A stretch of 64,000 nt of DNA from positions 186,001 through 250,000 of the forward strand of contig NZ_SMDD01000002.1 in NCBI RefSeq assembly GCF_004343255.1, in the 5' to 3' direction. A program made the position numbers and the translations under genes. The DNA is from Laceyella sacchari (GTDB lineage: Bacteria > Bacillota > Bacilli > Thermoactinomycetales > Thermoactinomycetaceae). The notes under the pieces were generated by a model. That model ran no database searches. It had not been told where the DNA came from and worked only from the letters and a program-made list of their open reading frames with translations. Numbering within the stretch: the stretch's first letter is position 1; each line of letters opens with the position of its first letter. Positions 17,711 to 26,262 of the stretch are shown here, piece by piece.

Positions 17711-17787
17711 TTAGGGTGTGTCTGGCACATCAAGTTGGTGGGGAAGAAGCGGCAAAAAACAATTTTCTTGAGGAGCGCCAATTATCG
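17711..17787. repeat. Dispersed repeat copy 5 (truncated)
   Basis: TTAGGGTGTGTCTGGCACATC leads into AGTTGGTGGGGAAGAAGCGGC and TTCTTGAGGAGCGCC, matching copy 3 and the reverse of copy 1 but ending after about 75 bases. The surrounding gap 17341-17861 shows only AT-rich sequence. Confidence 0.6.
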
Positions 17788-17861
17788 AACTTGGATCAAT
17801 TCTAAACAGTTTGGGGTAATTAAGGAAGGATTGGACAGATCAAATAGAAAGGTGATATAGA

Positions 17862-17975
17862 GTGTCTAACATAGCAAAAGCCTTACTCATCGTGGTCAGC
17901 ATCATAGTGTTGATAGTGGGGAGCATTTTATTCGGCTTTGAGTATTTATGGGACAATTCATTCCAGCTCGAATAA
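17862..17975 (+). CDS. 37-residue single-helix membrane peptide
   Basis: GTG start with AGAAAGGTG about 8 bases upstream and a terminator 6 bases after the stop, which together support a real transcript. The product has one hydrophobic helix (about residues 7-27: LLIVVSIIVLIVGSILFG) flanked by a basic N-terminus and an acidic, aromatic tail. It could be a regulatory membrane peptide or a small toxin. Not recognised. Confidence 0.6.
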   Translation: MSNIAKALLIVVSIIVLIVGSILFGFEYLWDNSFQLE

Positions 17976-17980
17976 TAGTT

Positions 17981-18008
17981 ACAGGCCACTTGATCTGGCC
18001 TGTTTTCT
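17981..18008 (+). terminator. Terminator of the small membrane peptide gene
   Basis: ACAGGCCA/TGGCCTGT around CTTGATC, followed by TTTTCTT. Confidence 0.75.
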
Positions 18009-18138
18009 TCATTCAACATATCAATGATAGTTGGCGAGTAAGAACACCCAAAAACAATCTTTTCCTTTCTTTAGACAAAGGCACCTTTCTTCTCTAAACC
18101 TATCAAACTATCAATAATTAAGACAAGAAATCTAGGTG

Positions 18139-18297
18139 TTATGGATAACGTTTTTTTGTAAAAAAATAAGTAAGAAAAGCAACAGAGGATACAAGAAATA
18201 CATCGTTAATAAATACTTTAAAATCTCCATTATTCGAAAAAAACTGAGCGTATAAGTAAACGGCATTAATAGAAAAGTAAATGTACAATGACTTCAA
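18139..18297 (-). CDS. Small two-helix membrane protein
   Basis: 52 residues from a TTG at 18297, which has AGGAGGTG five bases upstream. The frame extends to an ATG at 18321, but that would place the ribosome binding site inside the gene. Two hydrophobic helices and a basic tail (TKKRYP). Unknown function. Confidence 0.5.
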   Translation of the reverse strand: MKSLYIYFSINAVYLYAQFFSNNGDFKVFINDVFLVSSVAFLTYFFTKKRYP

Positions 18298-18365
18298 TAA
18301 AACACCTCCTAATAAATACAATATTATTAATTATATGATAATAATAACCTAACCTAAAATAAAAT

Positions 18366-18425
18366 AACCCTTAAAATTTGGTCAAGCGTGACCGCGCCGA
18401 ATTACTAAAAACCCGGTCCTCTTTC
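18366..18425. other. Decayed integrase-arm (P flank) remnant
   Basis: GGTCAAGCG, then CGCCGAATTACT with an A-run and TTTCGGATTCA, align in order with the sequence right of the att copy at 48117-48310 (GGTCAAGCG, CGCCTAATTACT, TTTCGGCTTCA). The tRNA-derived core is missing here. It probably marks the left end of an old integrated unit. Confidence 0.4.
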
Positions 18426-18449
18426 GGATTCAACTAAAATCTACCGACC

Positions 18450-18929
18450 TCATTCTTCATTGAGCTTTTCTTTCATTCGTTTCATCTTCTTTTGAAAAAG
18501 ATTATAAATATAATCACCTTTTCTACGGTCGACACTTGCTGTAACTTCTGTTAATGGACAAATTGGTGGAACTGATTCGTTTTCAATCACGATGACTGGT
18601 AGCTCATAAAACACATTATCTGGTTCATCTAAATAAAGCTTCCACTTTCCCTTCAACTTTTTACGATATACCTCCCCAACATATCGTGCCAATGAATCCA
18701 ACATCGTCTTCTCACTATCTTTTAGTATATCTCCTACAGTAGCATAGTTTACCAATATCCAGCTTTCGAGTCGCAATAATGAGTCAGGACTGTAATTAAG
18801 TTGTAGCTCCTTCGGCAGCTTTTCAATTAATTCATCTAATCTATCTTCCATTTCCATTAGCCAATATTGAAATAAGTCTTTTTTTGCTTCATGATCACTT
18901 TTCATCTGCCATGATGCTTCCTTTCTCAA
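18450..18929 (-). CDS. Hypothetical protein, immunity-like position
   Basis: 159 residues from TTG 18929, or 151 from ATG 18905, which is nearer a GGAAG site. Acidic, mixed helix/strand, no signal or membrane segment. It lies directly next to the arm remnant, the same place that immunity genes occupy beside the att copies at 25.4 and 48.1 kb, and in the same orientation as the toxin genes upstream. I infer an immunity or orphan-immunity role. No family is recognised. Confidence 0.6.
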   Translation of the reverse strand: MRKEASWQMKSDHEAKKDLFQYWLMEMEDRLDELIEKLPKELQLNYSPDSLLRLESWILVNYATVGDILKDSEKTMLDSLARYVGEVYRKKLKGKWKLYLDEPDNVFYELPVIVIENESVPPICPLTEVTASVDRRKGDYIYNLFQKKMKRMKEKLNEE

Positions 18930-19119
18930 TTTCGACTACAGATTTATCAAGTGGGCAAACCAGAGAGAACTCATTTTCAATCCCTCTCATTCCCTCTTAA
19001 CCAGTCACTCATACTGCTAGAGAACGTGCCTTCTGTTGCCTTCATTGCTCCCAAGATCCCACGTATTTAATAGTTTTTTTCAATAAAATGCCCCCACCAC
19101 TTATTGCCTTCCATTTAAT

Positions 19120-19224
19120 AGAGCGTGCCTGATGAATAAACCAGCGACCGCAAAATACGGTCCCACTGACCAGCGGGCCCTCATTGAAGAAAATCCGCCA
19201 GTTTTATTCGCCAGACACGCCCCA
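19120..19224. repeat. Dispersed repeat copy 6
   Basis: Left end AGAGCGTGCCTGATGAAT and right end TTCGCCAGACACGCCCC form inverted ends about 105 bases apart. It lies just downstream of the immunity gene at 19229. Confidence 0.65.
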
Positions 19225-19228
19225 GATT

Positions 19229-19921
19229 TCAGCCTATGATACGACCCTTCTCATCAATTGGAATTACCTCTCCGTCAATATCTCTAGCATTATCCAATCG
19301 ATAGCCGTTAATGAGGCAAAATTCATTTGCATCATCTATAATCGGTTCAACTCCAAGAGCAGCTTCTATTTCATAAAGCGCTTTTTCCAGCCTCGGTGCA
19401 TTCCATTTATAGATTTCTTGTTGAGGCTCCCCTGCCAACGTATTTGGTAACCAAGCCGTGCTATACGTTATTACATCAACTACTAATGCTTCAGTAAACC
19501 TCGCTTCTATACTTACCACATTCTTGAATCCCTGCTTCACACCGTCCTGATTTATAAGCTTTCCTTCACCAATAATCTGAATAAAACAAGGATATACGTA
19601 ACCGGTGGCTCCTTGTTCCTTCTTCAACCAATCCAAAAAATACGTTGCTAACTCATTCTCATTGTAACTAGGATAGTCTATTAAAATGTCTCCCTTTTGA
19701 ATCAGTTGCCACTTTACTTGTTCTCCTACTTTCTCATTAAACAACCAACGATTCGACAAAAGGATCTTTGAAGGAGATAATAATTCATACCGTTTCAATA
19801 TTGAAATACATTTCTCACACATGTCTATAAGTGATCTCATCCGTCCAGGTTCAACAAAAGTTTCTATCTTCGTCCTATCCTCAAACCACCAATGAGCAAT
19901 GGGTCTATCTAAAATAACCAT
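19229..19921 (-). CDS. Putative immunity protein for toxin 1
   Basis: 230 residues, soluble, mixed alpha/beta. It starts at an ATG inside the last codons of the upstream toxin gene (13-base overlap), the usual arrangement for a toxin-immunity pair. The C-terminal part (EVIPIDEKGRIIG) and the acidic composition fit an immunity protein that binds the toxin tip. No named immunity family is recognised. Confidence 0.65.
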   Translation of the reverse strand: MVILDRPIAHWWFEDRTKIETFVEPGRMRSLIDMCEKCISILKRYELLSPSKILLSNRWLFNEKVGEQVKWQLIQKGDILIDYPSYNENELATYFLDWLKKEQGATGYVYPCFIQIIGEGKLINQDGVKQGFKNVVSIEARFTEALVVDVITYSTAWLPNTLAGEPQQEIYKWNAPRLEKALYEIEAALGVEPIIDDANEFCLINGYRLDNARDIDGEVIPIDEKGRIIG

Positions 19922-21399
19922 GACTTAGTCACCCCATCCGAGAAAGTGATATTTAGTTTCATACCCAAACCTCGATGTTCCTTGGCTATTTTTTCCAAAC
20001 CTTGAAGTCTATTCTGCGCTTGAAATTCATCCCACGTTCCATCTTTGACGCGAATCTCAATAATTTTGTTATTAGCTGGTGCATTTACTAGCTGCTTAGC
20101 TGCACTAGTAATGTTAGAATTAACTTTCTTATTTGATTGTACTGTTTTTAACTGATAAACATTATTTAACGACCCGTCGGGGAGCTCTTCTCCAACATCA
20201 ATATCATAATGTGGTTCACCGTCTCGGGATTTTTTCTCAAAAAAGAGCTTGCCTTTACTATTTTTTTGCAATCTTTCACCCACCTGAAACGCTTGAAGAA
20301 CAGAATCATGCATGTCAGGTCTTTTCAACTGCAACAATAGATCCCCATATCCTTCTACCTCCGTAAAATCACCCCTTTTTATATATTCCTCAATTTCTTT
20401 ACCCACGTTGGACTTACTTAGCCGACTTTTAATTAAGCTAGCATCTTGGGAGTTTATTTTCAGTTTAGAAAGCTGGTCCTCAACCTTACTTCCACCATTC
20501 GAAGCAAACTTCTGCAACCAAGCACCAAACGGTGTATCTCCAACCGTTTTCGGAGTAGAAGTCGTCCCATCCTTAAAAACAGAAACGGCCGTTAACGGAA
20601 TATCATTGATTTTGGATACAACAGCAGGACCAATGAGTTTTCCTCCGTATTGAGCAACCCCCAAACCAGCAAACCCAATCGCAACACTTAATAATCCGGC
20701 AAGTCCTGCTTTCTTCCAGTCCACCTTCCCATCACGCATATAATCGAAGGATGCACTGTCCGCCACTCCGGCCACACCACCTGATCCGACGAACGGAAGC
20801 CATTTGCCTAGCCACGGAGGAGCCATTGTTGCGATTCTCCCCCCAATCAACCGAAAGGCAAGCGCACCGGCCCCTAATCCAATCAAACCGGCGATTCCCC
20901 CAATTAACGCCTCTTGGGCTATGATAGAAACATCCTTATCAGCCATCCAAGCACCAAATCCGCTAACCGCCATTCCCATCACGATCGAAGTGCCTACAAG
21001 GGGGTTGGTACTTAGTAAAAACAGTCCCAGCCCCAGACACAGCAGCGCTAAAATCAATGACAACTGCTTTTGCAGCCATTTCAATAGTTGATCAATAAAA
21101 CCGGTCGATTCTTGCACCGGGGCTTTAGGAATTTCCGCCTTCGGCACTTCAACCTTATTTTCCGGTATCTTCACTTTAGGTATCTCAATTGGATCACTCG
21201 GTATCTCTACTTTTGGTATCTCAATGGGGTCATTGCTCGGAATCGTTGGTAATTCAATGCCATCTGCAAGTAATATCTGCTCTGATTTTGAGGCCATCCA
21301 TGGATGGGTCTGCGCAAATGTTAAATGGGGTATATATAAATTTATGACAAATAGTAGAAATAGAATAGTAGCTATCTTCCACTTGTCCTTAAACAACAA
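19909..21399 (-). CDS. Polymorphic toxin 1, nuclease-like C-terminus
   Basis: 496 residues from TTG 21399. Order: N-terminal signal/membrane helix (about 8-28); proline-rich repeats of the form DPIEIPKVEIPS (about 50-95); hydrophobic Gly/Ala-rich helices (about 110-265); a linker GDTPFGAWLQKFASNGGSK shared with toxin 2; and a C-terminal domain. The last 90 residues contain DIDV followed by YQLKTVQS, a D...QxK pattern compatible with a restriction-endonuclease-like fold. The exact class is inference. It is followed by an overlapping immunity gene and preceded by a 38-residue leader gene. Confidence 0.7.
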   Translation of the reverse strand: MLFKDKWKIATILFLLFVINLYIPHLTFAQTHPWMASKSEQILLADGIELPTIPSNDPIEIPKVEIPSDPIEIPKVKIPENKVEVPKAEIPKAPVQESTGFIDQLLKWLQKQLSLILALLCLGLGLFLLSTNPLVGTSIVMGMAVSGFGAWMADKDVSIIAQEALIGGIAGLIGLGAGALAFRLIGGRIATMAPPWLGKWLPFVGSGGVAGVADSASFDYMRDGKVDWKKAGLAGLLSVAIGFAGLGVAQYGGKLIGPAVVSKINDIPLTAVSVFKDGTTSTPKTVGDTPFGAWLQKFASNGGSKVEDQLSKLKINSQDASLIKSRLSKSNVGKEIEEYIKRGDFTEVEGYGDLLLQLKRPDMHDSVLQAFQVGERLQKNSKGKLFFEKKSRDGEPHYDIDVGEELPDGSLNNVYQLKTVQSNKKVNSNITSAAKQLVNAPANNKIIEIRVKDGTWDEFQAQNRLQGLEKIAKEHRGLGMKLNITFSDGVTKSWLF

Positions 21400-21505
21400 T
21401 ATTCCTCCTTCGCCCTAAACTACCTTCATTTCTGAAAGCGATGATTTGGTTCAACAACATGGCAAGAGCACCTCCACAGGCGATTACAATGATATATTCC
21501 CACAT
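21389..21505 (-). CDS. 38-residue membrane leader peptide of toxin 1
   Basis: ATG at 21505, stop at 21389, overlapping the toxin start by 11 bases, so the two are probably translated together. The first 20 residues (WEYIIVIACGGALAMLLNQ) form one hydrophobic helix. Nearly the same N-terminus begins the frames at 25061 and 27819, each just upstream of a toxin gene. The conservation suggests a role in export or assembly of the toxin. Not recognised. Confidence 0.55.
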   Translation of the reverse strand: MWEYIIVIACGGALAMLLNQIIAFRNEGSLGRRRNIVV

Positions 21506-21701
21506 TGGTGACTCTTTACAACTTACTGATTCGTACCTTACCTCAAAACTTAGCTGCAATTTATTTCAAAGAAATAGGTAAGAAAACACATATTTAATCA
21601 AAAAGGGGTCCGTTCGCAACCAGATTAACTGTCCTAAAGTTGGTGCATCTTAATGGTTACTAACCATCCGTTTATGAAACTCCCTTATATAAAAATAATA
21701 A

Positions 21702-21724
21702 GGGCTTCAAATGTAAGAAGCCCC
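21702..21724 (-). terminator. Terminator after the 21788-22180 gene
   Basis: GGGCTTC/GAAGCCC around an 8-9 base loop, then CTTATTATTTTT on the minus strand. Confidence 0.65.
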
Positions 21725-21787
21725 GATCAACTTAATTCATCCACTGAAGATCCAAGTTGTTCTCTTTAATCGTTGCACCAATTAAGC

Positions 21788-22180
21788 TTACTTTTTTTCA
21801 ATCATATCACTAAAATACTCATCAATATCAAAATCGGGTGGATATTTCGGTCCCAATGTACGCATCCATTCTTCTACAAACACTTTTTGAATCTGTTTTT
21901 TGTTTTCTTTCTTCCCACGAATAATGACATAATCATAATCAGGAGTATGAAAATCTATATGGTACAACAAGAAAATGTTTTTATCCTCAGGATGAGAAAT
22001 GACCAAATTCGTAAATCGATCTTCGGATTCCCAAGCTTCCTCAAACTTTTTTTCAACCTGATTTCGATCATATGGGATCTCTAGGACAGACAAAATACGA
22101 TCCAATTGATTATCGAGCGCCGTAATTTCATAGATAGGCCAATTTTGTTCAAATTGGCAGTAGCCCGTTAGTTCACCCAA
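21788..22180 (-). CDS. Immunity-like protein, paralogue A
   Basis: 130 residues from TTG 22180 (GAGGT at about 8 bases). It shares a layout with the next upstream gene: an LxxPYDxxxxEKxF opening, a strand pair ending in VIIRG or VLRFG, and a helix KxVFVEEW/KEVFLEAW. Two adjacent, related, acidic small proteins downstream of a toxin gene are typical of immunity arrays that have collected orphan copies. Family not recognised. Confidence 0.6.
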   Translation of the reverse strand: MGELTGYCQFEQNWPIYEITALDNQLDRILSVLEIPYDRNQVEKKFEEAWESEDRFTNLVISHPEDKNIFLLYHIDFHTPDYDYVIIRGKKENKKQIQKVFVEEWMRTLGPKYPPDFDIDEYFSDMIEKK

Positions 22181-22261
22181 ATTAATTACCTCATTTCAAT
22201 CCCAACCAATTGGATAGCTTTTGATATCCGTAAGCATAACCATTTTACTCAACTACATGAG

Positions 22262-22696
22262 CTATTCCTTATCCCCCATCACTAGTAGCAAATTATAACG
22301 TTCAATAAATTTGGGAACCCAATCGCACTCTGGATGATGGAGTACATTCCTAAAAACAGGTGGTTGCTGCCCAGTAACATAATCAGATATGAAGCCGGAG
22401 TTCCACGCCTCTAAAAAAACTTCTTTAACCTTTTCTACATGCTCACTTCCAAAACGAAGAACAATACCATCAAACTCACCTTCAGCTAGTAATTGCACCA
22501 AAATAAACGTATTGGTGTCTTTGTTTATATCTTGAATAACATACACATCAGTCTTATCTCTGTTAAACCATTTCTCCTTAAAATCTTCTTCGTCATAGGG
22601 TAAACCCAATATGTTGGCCAGCTCTCTTAAAAAATCCGGATTTAAGTCAAGTGATGGCATAGAAAATTGAAATTGAACATGGTCATTGCTACCCAC
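22262..22696 (-). CDS. Immunity-like protein, paralogue B
   Basis: 144 residues from GTG 22696. Related to paralogue A over about 90 residues: LGLPYDEEDFKEKW, then two strands and EKVKEVFLEAW. It adds a longer C-terminal part with VPKFIERYN. No signal peptide. Probably an immunity protein guarding against a related toxin; the specific partner is unknown. Confidence 0.6.
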   Translation of the reverse strand: MGSNDHVQFQFSMPSLDLNPDFLRELANILGLPYDEEDFKEKWFNRDKTDVYVIQDINKDTNTFILVQLLAEGEFDGIVLRFGSEHVEKVKEVFLEAWNSGFISDYVTGQQPPVFRNVLHHPECDWVPKFIERYNLLLVMGDKE

Positions 22697-22763
22697 TTAT
22701 TTCACTACTTTCACGAATAACTTTGAATTACTAACCCAGTATCCCTTCTTTTGGTGCGGTTTC

Positions 22764-23096
22764 TTAAGTATCCTCTTTTAAAATTCGATCTTCCGTATCC
22801 ATCATTTCTTTCGCATCCATAATCAACTTAGTTAAATTCAAATTAGGATACTTCTTATCCAATCTTTCCAAGCATTTGATATACGCTACACTTTGCAATT
22901 TGTAAGCGACATCTTCAAATACTTCACTTATCCATTCTATTTCTTCTTCAGAGCAAGTTTCCAATAATTTAATTGTTTGAAGTTCATTCATACTTAATAA
23001 TTCCGTTAATTTATCCCAATACATATAGGCACTCAGATCATTTGGATGCAACGTTGATCTTATTTTTATAATCTGTCTAACTTGCTTTTCAAGCAT
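22764..23096 (-). CDS. Small helical immunity-like protein
   Basis: 110 residues, almost fully helical and acidic (LETCSEEEIEWISEVFEDV). It lies between the immunity-like genes in a tightly spaced same-strand run (spacers 60-75 bases). No known motif. Its role is inferred from position only. Confidence 0.55.
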   Translation of the reverse strand: MLEKQVRQIIKIRSTLHPNDLSAYMYWDKLTELLSMNELQTIKLLETCSEEEIEWISEVFEDVAYKLQSVAYIKCLERLDKKYPNLNLTKLIMDAKEMMDTEDRILKEDT

Positions 23097-23169
23097 ACTT
23101 ATGACTCCTACAGCCGCTGTCCTACATCAGGAATAATAGTGCCTATTTTTCCGTTTGTCCTTATAACTA

Positions 23170-23733
23170 CTAATCTCTTATCTGATTTATCTTTGCTGTT
23201 AATCTTTGAATTCGCCTAGAAAAGATCAGCTCTTGATTAATTTGCTCTAACTCCTTAATATATTGAAAACTTTTTTTTAGTATCTCTTCTTTTAAATCCT
23301 TATATGCTATTTTTTCATTTATAAATTCATATCCCTGGTATGGTAATGAAGTCGTAACCACAGCATCACGAATATCTAAGGTGTTTTTTGAATGAACAAA
23401 GATTGCTCCAGCATAGATATAATCACTTTTATCCAACTTTTTAAACTCAATAAAAACATCGGGGGTCTCTATATCTCTTACTGCGACATAATCATGCTTT
23501 TCAAGTAATTTTACTGCTTGAAGAAAATGGTCAAACCAGATCGTAATTAAATCGAAACCTTCTTCACCTGGGCGTAATTCATTTTCATGGTATGTTGTAT
23601 TACAATAAAATTTGTCATTGAAGCGGATCATAAAAAAGCCCTCAATTTCTCCCCAACGATCAAAACTATCTCTATCAAGTGTTTTTAGTTCATCTATATC
23701 TTCTATAATTCTATACTTTACCTCTACCATGAT
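23170..23733 (-). CDS. Putative immunity protein for toxin 2
   Basis: 187 residues from ATG 23733, which has GGAGATG at the right distance; the open frame begins at 23751. Mixed alpha/beta with many aromatic residues (WFDHFLQA, GYEFINEKIAYK) and no signal. It starts 7 bases after the toxin 2 stop, in the standard toxin-then-immunity order. Not assignable to a named family by eye. Confidence 0.65.
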   Translation of the reverse strand: MMVEVKYRIIEDIDELKTLDRDSFDRWGEIEGFFMIRFNDKFYCNTTYHENELRPGEEGFDLITIWFDHFLQAVKLLEKHDYVAVRDIETPDVFIEFKKLDKSDYIYAGAIFVHSKNTLDIRDAVVTTSLPYQGYEFINEKIAYKDLKEEILKKSFQYIKELEQINQELIFSRRIQRLTAKINQIRD

Positions 23734-23740
23734 ACATCTC

Positions 23741-24922
23741 CTAACGTCCAAAATAACTAAGGTTTAGTTTATGCGACCCATACGCTGTTGCAAATTGTCC
23801 ATCAGAATGAATGAAGATAGTAATTTGTTCACCATCTGAATTAAATATATATTCACCTGTAATCCCCTTCTGAATAGCTTCATTATACCCTTTCTCTACC
23901 TCTGAAATAATTTTTTCTGTGCTCCACTTCGGATTAAAAAATGAGTTTTTTTCCAATTTAGCCTTTAATACATCATCTGATAAGTATGGAACTTGTTTAC
24001 TAAAATTGAATACAATATGCTTACTAAAATGTTTGATATCGCTTTTGCTTAAAGAAACATAACTAGTTTTCTTAGGCGTCCCCTTACTCCCACCATTCGA
24101 AGCAAACTTCTGCAACCAAGCACCAAACGGTGTATCTCCAACAGTTTTCGAATTAGGAACTTTTCCTACTCCGGGTGCTTCAAGAACTTCCAAAGTGGGA
24201 ATGGGAAGTTTATTAATCTTAGCCACAATCGGGCCTGCATGTTTTTCTATCGTAGCCGTGGCTTTATTAATGAGTGGCTGCACAAGTGGATAAGCACCCG
24301 AAGCAAAACCGACCAATGTAGCTCCGGCCAGCCCTGAGAGAATAGCTCGTTTCCAATTCAGCTCTTTCCCTCTTAACCAGTCATCTACGCCACTGGTGAT
24401 AGCCCCTTCTGTTGCCGCCATGGCACCCATTTTGCTAAAGAGTCCGCTGGCCATGCGTTGGACTAAAGCAGGAGCTTTACCAAGAATCTGCCTCCCACCA
24501 CTGATAATAGGACCTAGAAAACGCGATCCTGTTATAGCGGCTCCAAGCCCTGGCGCAAACTTCGCCAAACCGGAAAAGAGCGCACTCGCTGCTCCACCAC
24601 CAATGGCTCCAGCCGCTCCACCAATAGCCGCTCCCAACAGCACCGTCTTATCCACTTTACCGCCATTTAGTAACGCCCCGAAGCCAAGTGAAAGACCCCA
24701 GTTCGCCAACAGCATGAGCCCCAAAAGTTCCATCCCAGGAATAAGTAGAAGGCCCACTCCAGCAATAATCACCCCAGCTGAAGCAACCACTTCTTTATTT
24801 TCCTTCACCCATTGCCATGCACTGTCAAAAGCGTTGGTTGAGTTATTCCACAGTGACTGAGTGACTTCCCCCAGATCTTTGTTTTTCACGCTTTCCCATG
24901 CATCAGAAACACTTTTCTTCAA
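23741..24922 (-). pseudogene. Polymorphic toxin 2, N-terminus frameshifted
   Basis: The 393-residue open frame has only a TTG at 24922 and no ribosome binding site. Upstream, the same frame continues as coding-like sequence (FGRPQWVNDPTSGYQ) back to a stop, while the hydrophobic N-terminus at 25061 is in another frame. So the 5' end looks broken. Body: Gly/Ala-rich hydrophobic region (about 45-220), linker GDTPFGAWLQKFASNGGSK, then a C-terminal domain with HFSKHIVFN, FNPKWSTEKIISEVEKGY and a terminal strand ending in TAYG. That pattern suggests a BECR-type RNase toxin. Immunity gene intact. Confidence 0.6.
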
Positions 24923-24956
24923 CTTGCTTTTTAATGATTGATAGCCTGATGTTGGA

Positions 24957-25061
24957 TCATTTACCCACTGTGGTCGTCCAAAAAGATCGTCTTTCCGTTA
25001 CTTCTTGATTTAGTAACAGTGCTAAAGCAACTCCACATGCGATAACAACAACGTATTCCAT
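24957..25061 (-). CDS. Leader-like N-terminus upstream of toxin 2
   Basis: 34-codon frame starting EYVVVIACGVALALLLNQ, nearly identical to the start of the 27819 frame, then ending early out of frame with the toxin. It is either a separate membrane peptide or the detached N-terminus of toxin 2. Confidence 0.4.
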   Translation of the reverse strand: MEYVVVIACGVALALLLNQEVTERRSFWTTTVGK

Positions 25062-25177
25062 CGTTGGCGATCCTTTGCGAATCTGAAGCACCTTCACTCA
25101 TTCCGCTTATTCCTCCGATTTGAGTGGAGAAATGGAAAATCCTTCACTTGATCCGGTCATCGATGGTAAGTAATAAC

Positions 25178-25374
25178 CTTGACCACATTTTGACCACATA
25201 AATCAACGGGGCCAACCACACCGTCCTAAAGCGCGTTTCCCCTTGGCGCTCTAGTGCTTTCTAGTGCATTATACTTCCCTTAAGTGTGTGATCAAAATGT
25301 GGTCAAACGGCCTTTTTCAGCTCATTTCCATTTTCCAGGAACAGAAAAAACCGCGAAATCTCGCGGTTTGTCTT
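25178..25374. other. Integrase-arm (P' flank) of att copy 1
   Basis: Direct repeats of TTGACCACA/TTTTGACCAC occur at 25180-25200 and, inverted, at 25287-25307. A hairpin AACCGCGA..TCGCGGTT at about 25348-25370 sits next to the core. The same order (arms, CCATTTTCC, hairpin, core) recurs at 49750-49939. The gap 25062-25649 otherwise has no gene. Confidence 0.6.
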
Positions 25375-25422
25375 TGGTGGAGCATAGCGAGCTCGAACCG
25401 CTGACCTCTACACTGCCAGTGT
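25375..25422 (-). repeat. att copy 1: 3' half of tRNA-Ala
   Basis: 48 bases match 61061-61108, the tRNA-Ala 3' end from CCA to the anticodon stem, with one mismatch (GCGAGCTC for GCGGGCTC). The rest of the tRNA is absent, so this is an attachment-site duplication and not a functional tRNA. Confidence 0.85.
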
Positions 25423-25560
25423 GTCTTCGCCCCAGAATCCTATTAAATTCTAATGTACTTGAGTTGAAACGTCCGCAGAAACTCGGGATTCTTCGCAGTT
25501 CCGTATCTACTCTAATTCACTCTAGTTACCATTAGTGTGTGGTCAAAATGTGGTCAAGCT
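25423..25560. other. P flank of att copy 1
   Basis: About 135 bases nearly identical to 48117-48252, ending in two GTGGTCAA direct repeats (inverse of TTGACCAC). A core with P on the right and P' on the left is what a junction between two tandem insertions of one element family would show. Confidence 0.6.
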
Positions 25561-25649
25561 GGAGATATCTCCCGATTACTGGAAAAAGGGCGCATATAAG
25601 CTTTATCTCGCCAATTTTTATTGAACATAGTTCGAACAAAGATTAGGGA

Positions 25650-26210
25650 TTAATTTTCTGAATCCCAAACTTCATTAAACTGAAATCCAACCAACCCATT
25701 AGACTCAACAGCTTCTTTAAACTCATTAGAAACAAACACCATCGAGCGAATCCGGCCATCTAAGAAAATACGAAAAATGTGTTCACCTTTAACCTTTTCC
25801 TTAATAAACGCATACTTTTCAAATCCTACTCTAAGCCCAGAACTCAATTGTCTGATAACTGCACGATTGTAATCAATTGCATCAATTGCATTCATAACAT
25901 GAATAGCAAAATAATTTTTTTCTGGATGGGCAAGTGGCAATACCTCTACTTTATCCTTCAAAAAATCTTGGGTTACATCAAGGGCTCTCTCACTGAAAAC
26001 AGGTGTAGCTGAATGACCCCAAAACTGTGGACAATCGCTAGACTCCCCTTCTTCCAATGTATAAATTTTAACTTCTTCCCAGACATCTTCTAAAGGAGTA
26101 ATGGAATTAAACCTTTCCTTAAAATATTTTTCATAATCTTGATCGAAATTCACTAGCTGTATTGTTTCAAAACGTTCATCCAAAGACGCCTTTAACTCCC
26201 ATATTTTCAC
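25650..26210 (-). CDS. Immunity protein for the AHH toxin (Imm43/DUF1629-like)
   Basis: 186 residues, acidic, no signal. The stretch FSERALDVTQDFL, later NYFAIHVMN and the ending IFRIFLDGRIRSMVFVSNEFKEA...GFQFNEVW resemble the Imm43/DUF1629 family, which is often paired with HNH-type toxins. This is recognition by eye and needs a profile search. It lies 50 bases downstream of the AHH toxin and next to att copy 1. Confidence 0.65.
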   Translation of the reverse strand: MKIWELKASLDERFETIQLVNFDQDYEKYFKERFNSITPLEDVWEEVKIYTLEEGESSDCPQFWGHSATPVFSERALDVTQDFLKDKVEVLPLAHPEKNYFAIHVMNAIDAIDYNRAVIRQLSSGLRVGFEKYAFIKEKVKGEHIFRIFLDGRIRSMVFVSNEFKEAVESNGLVGFQFNEVWDSEN

Positions 26211-26262
26211 GTTCGTTCCTCCATTACTAATGTTAAAAACAGTATAACACTTTTTTTGAGCA

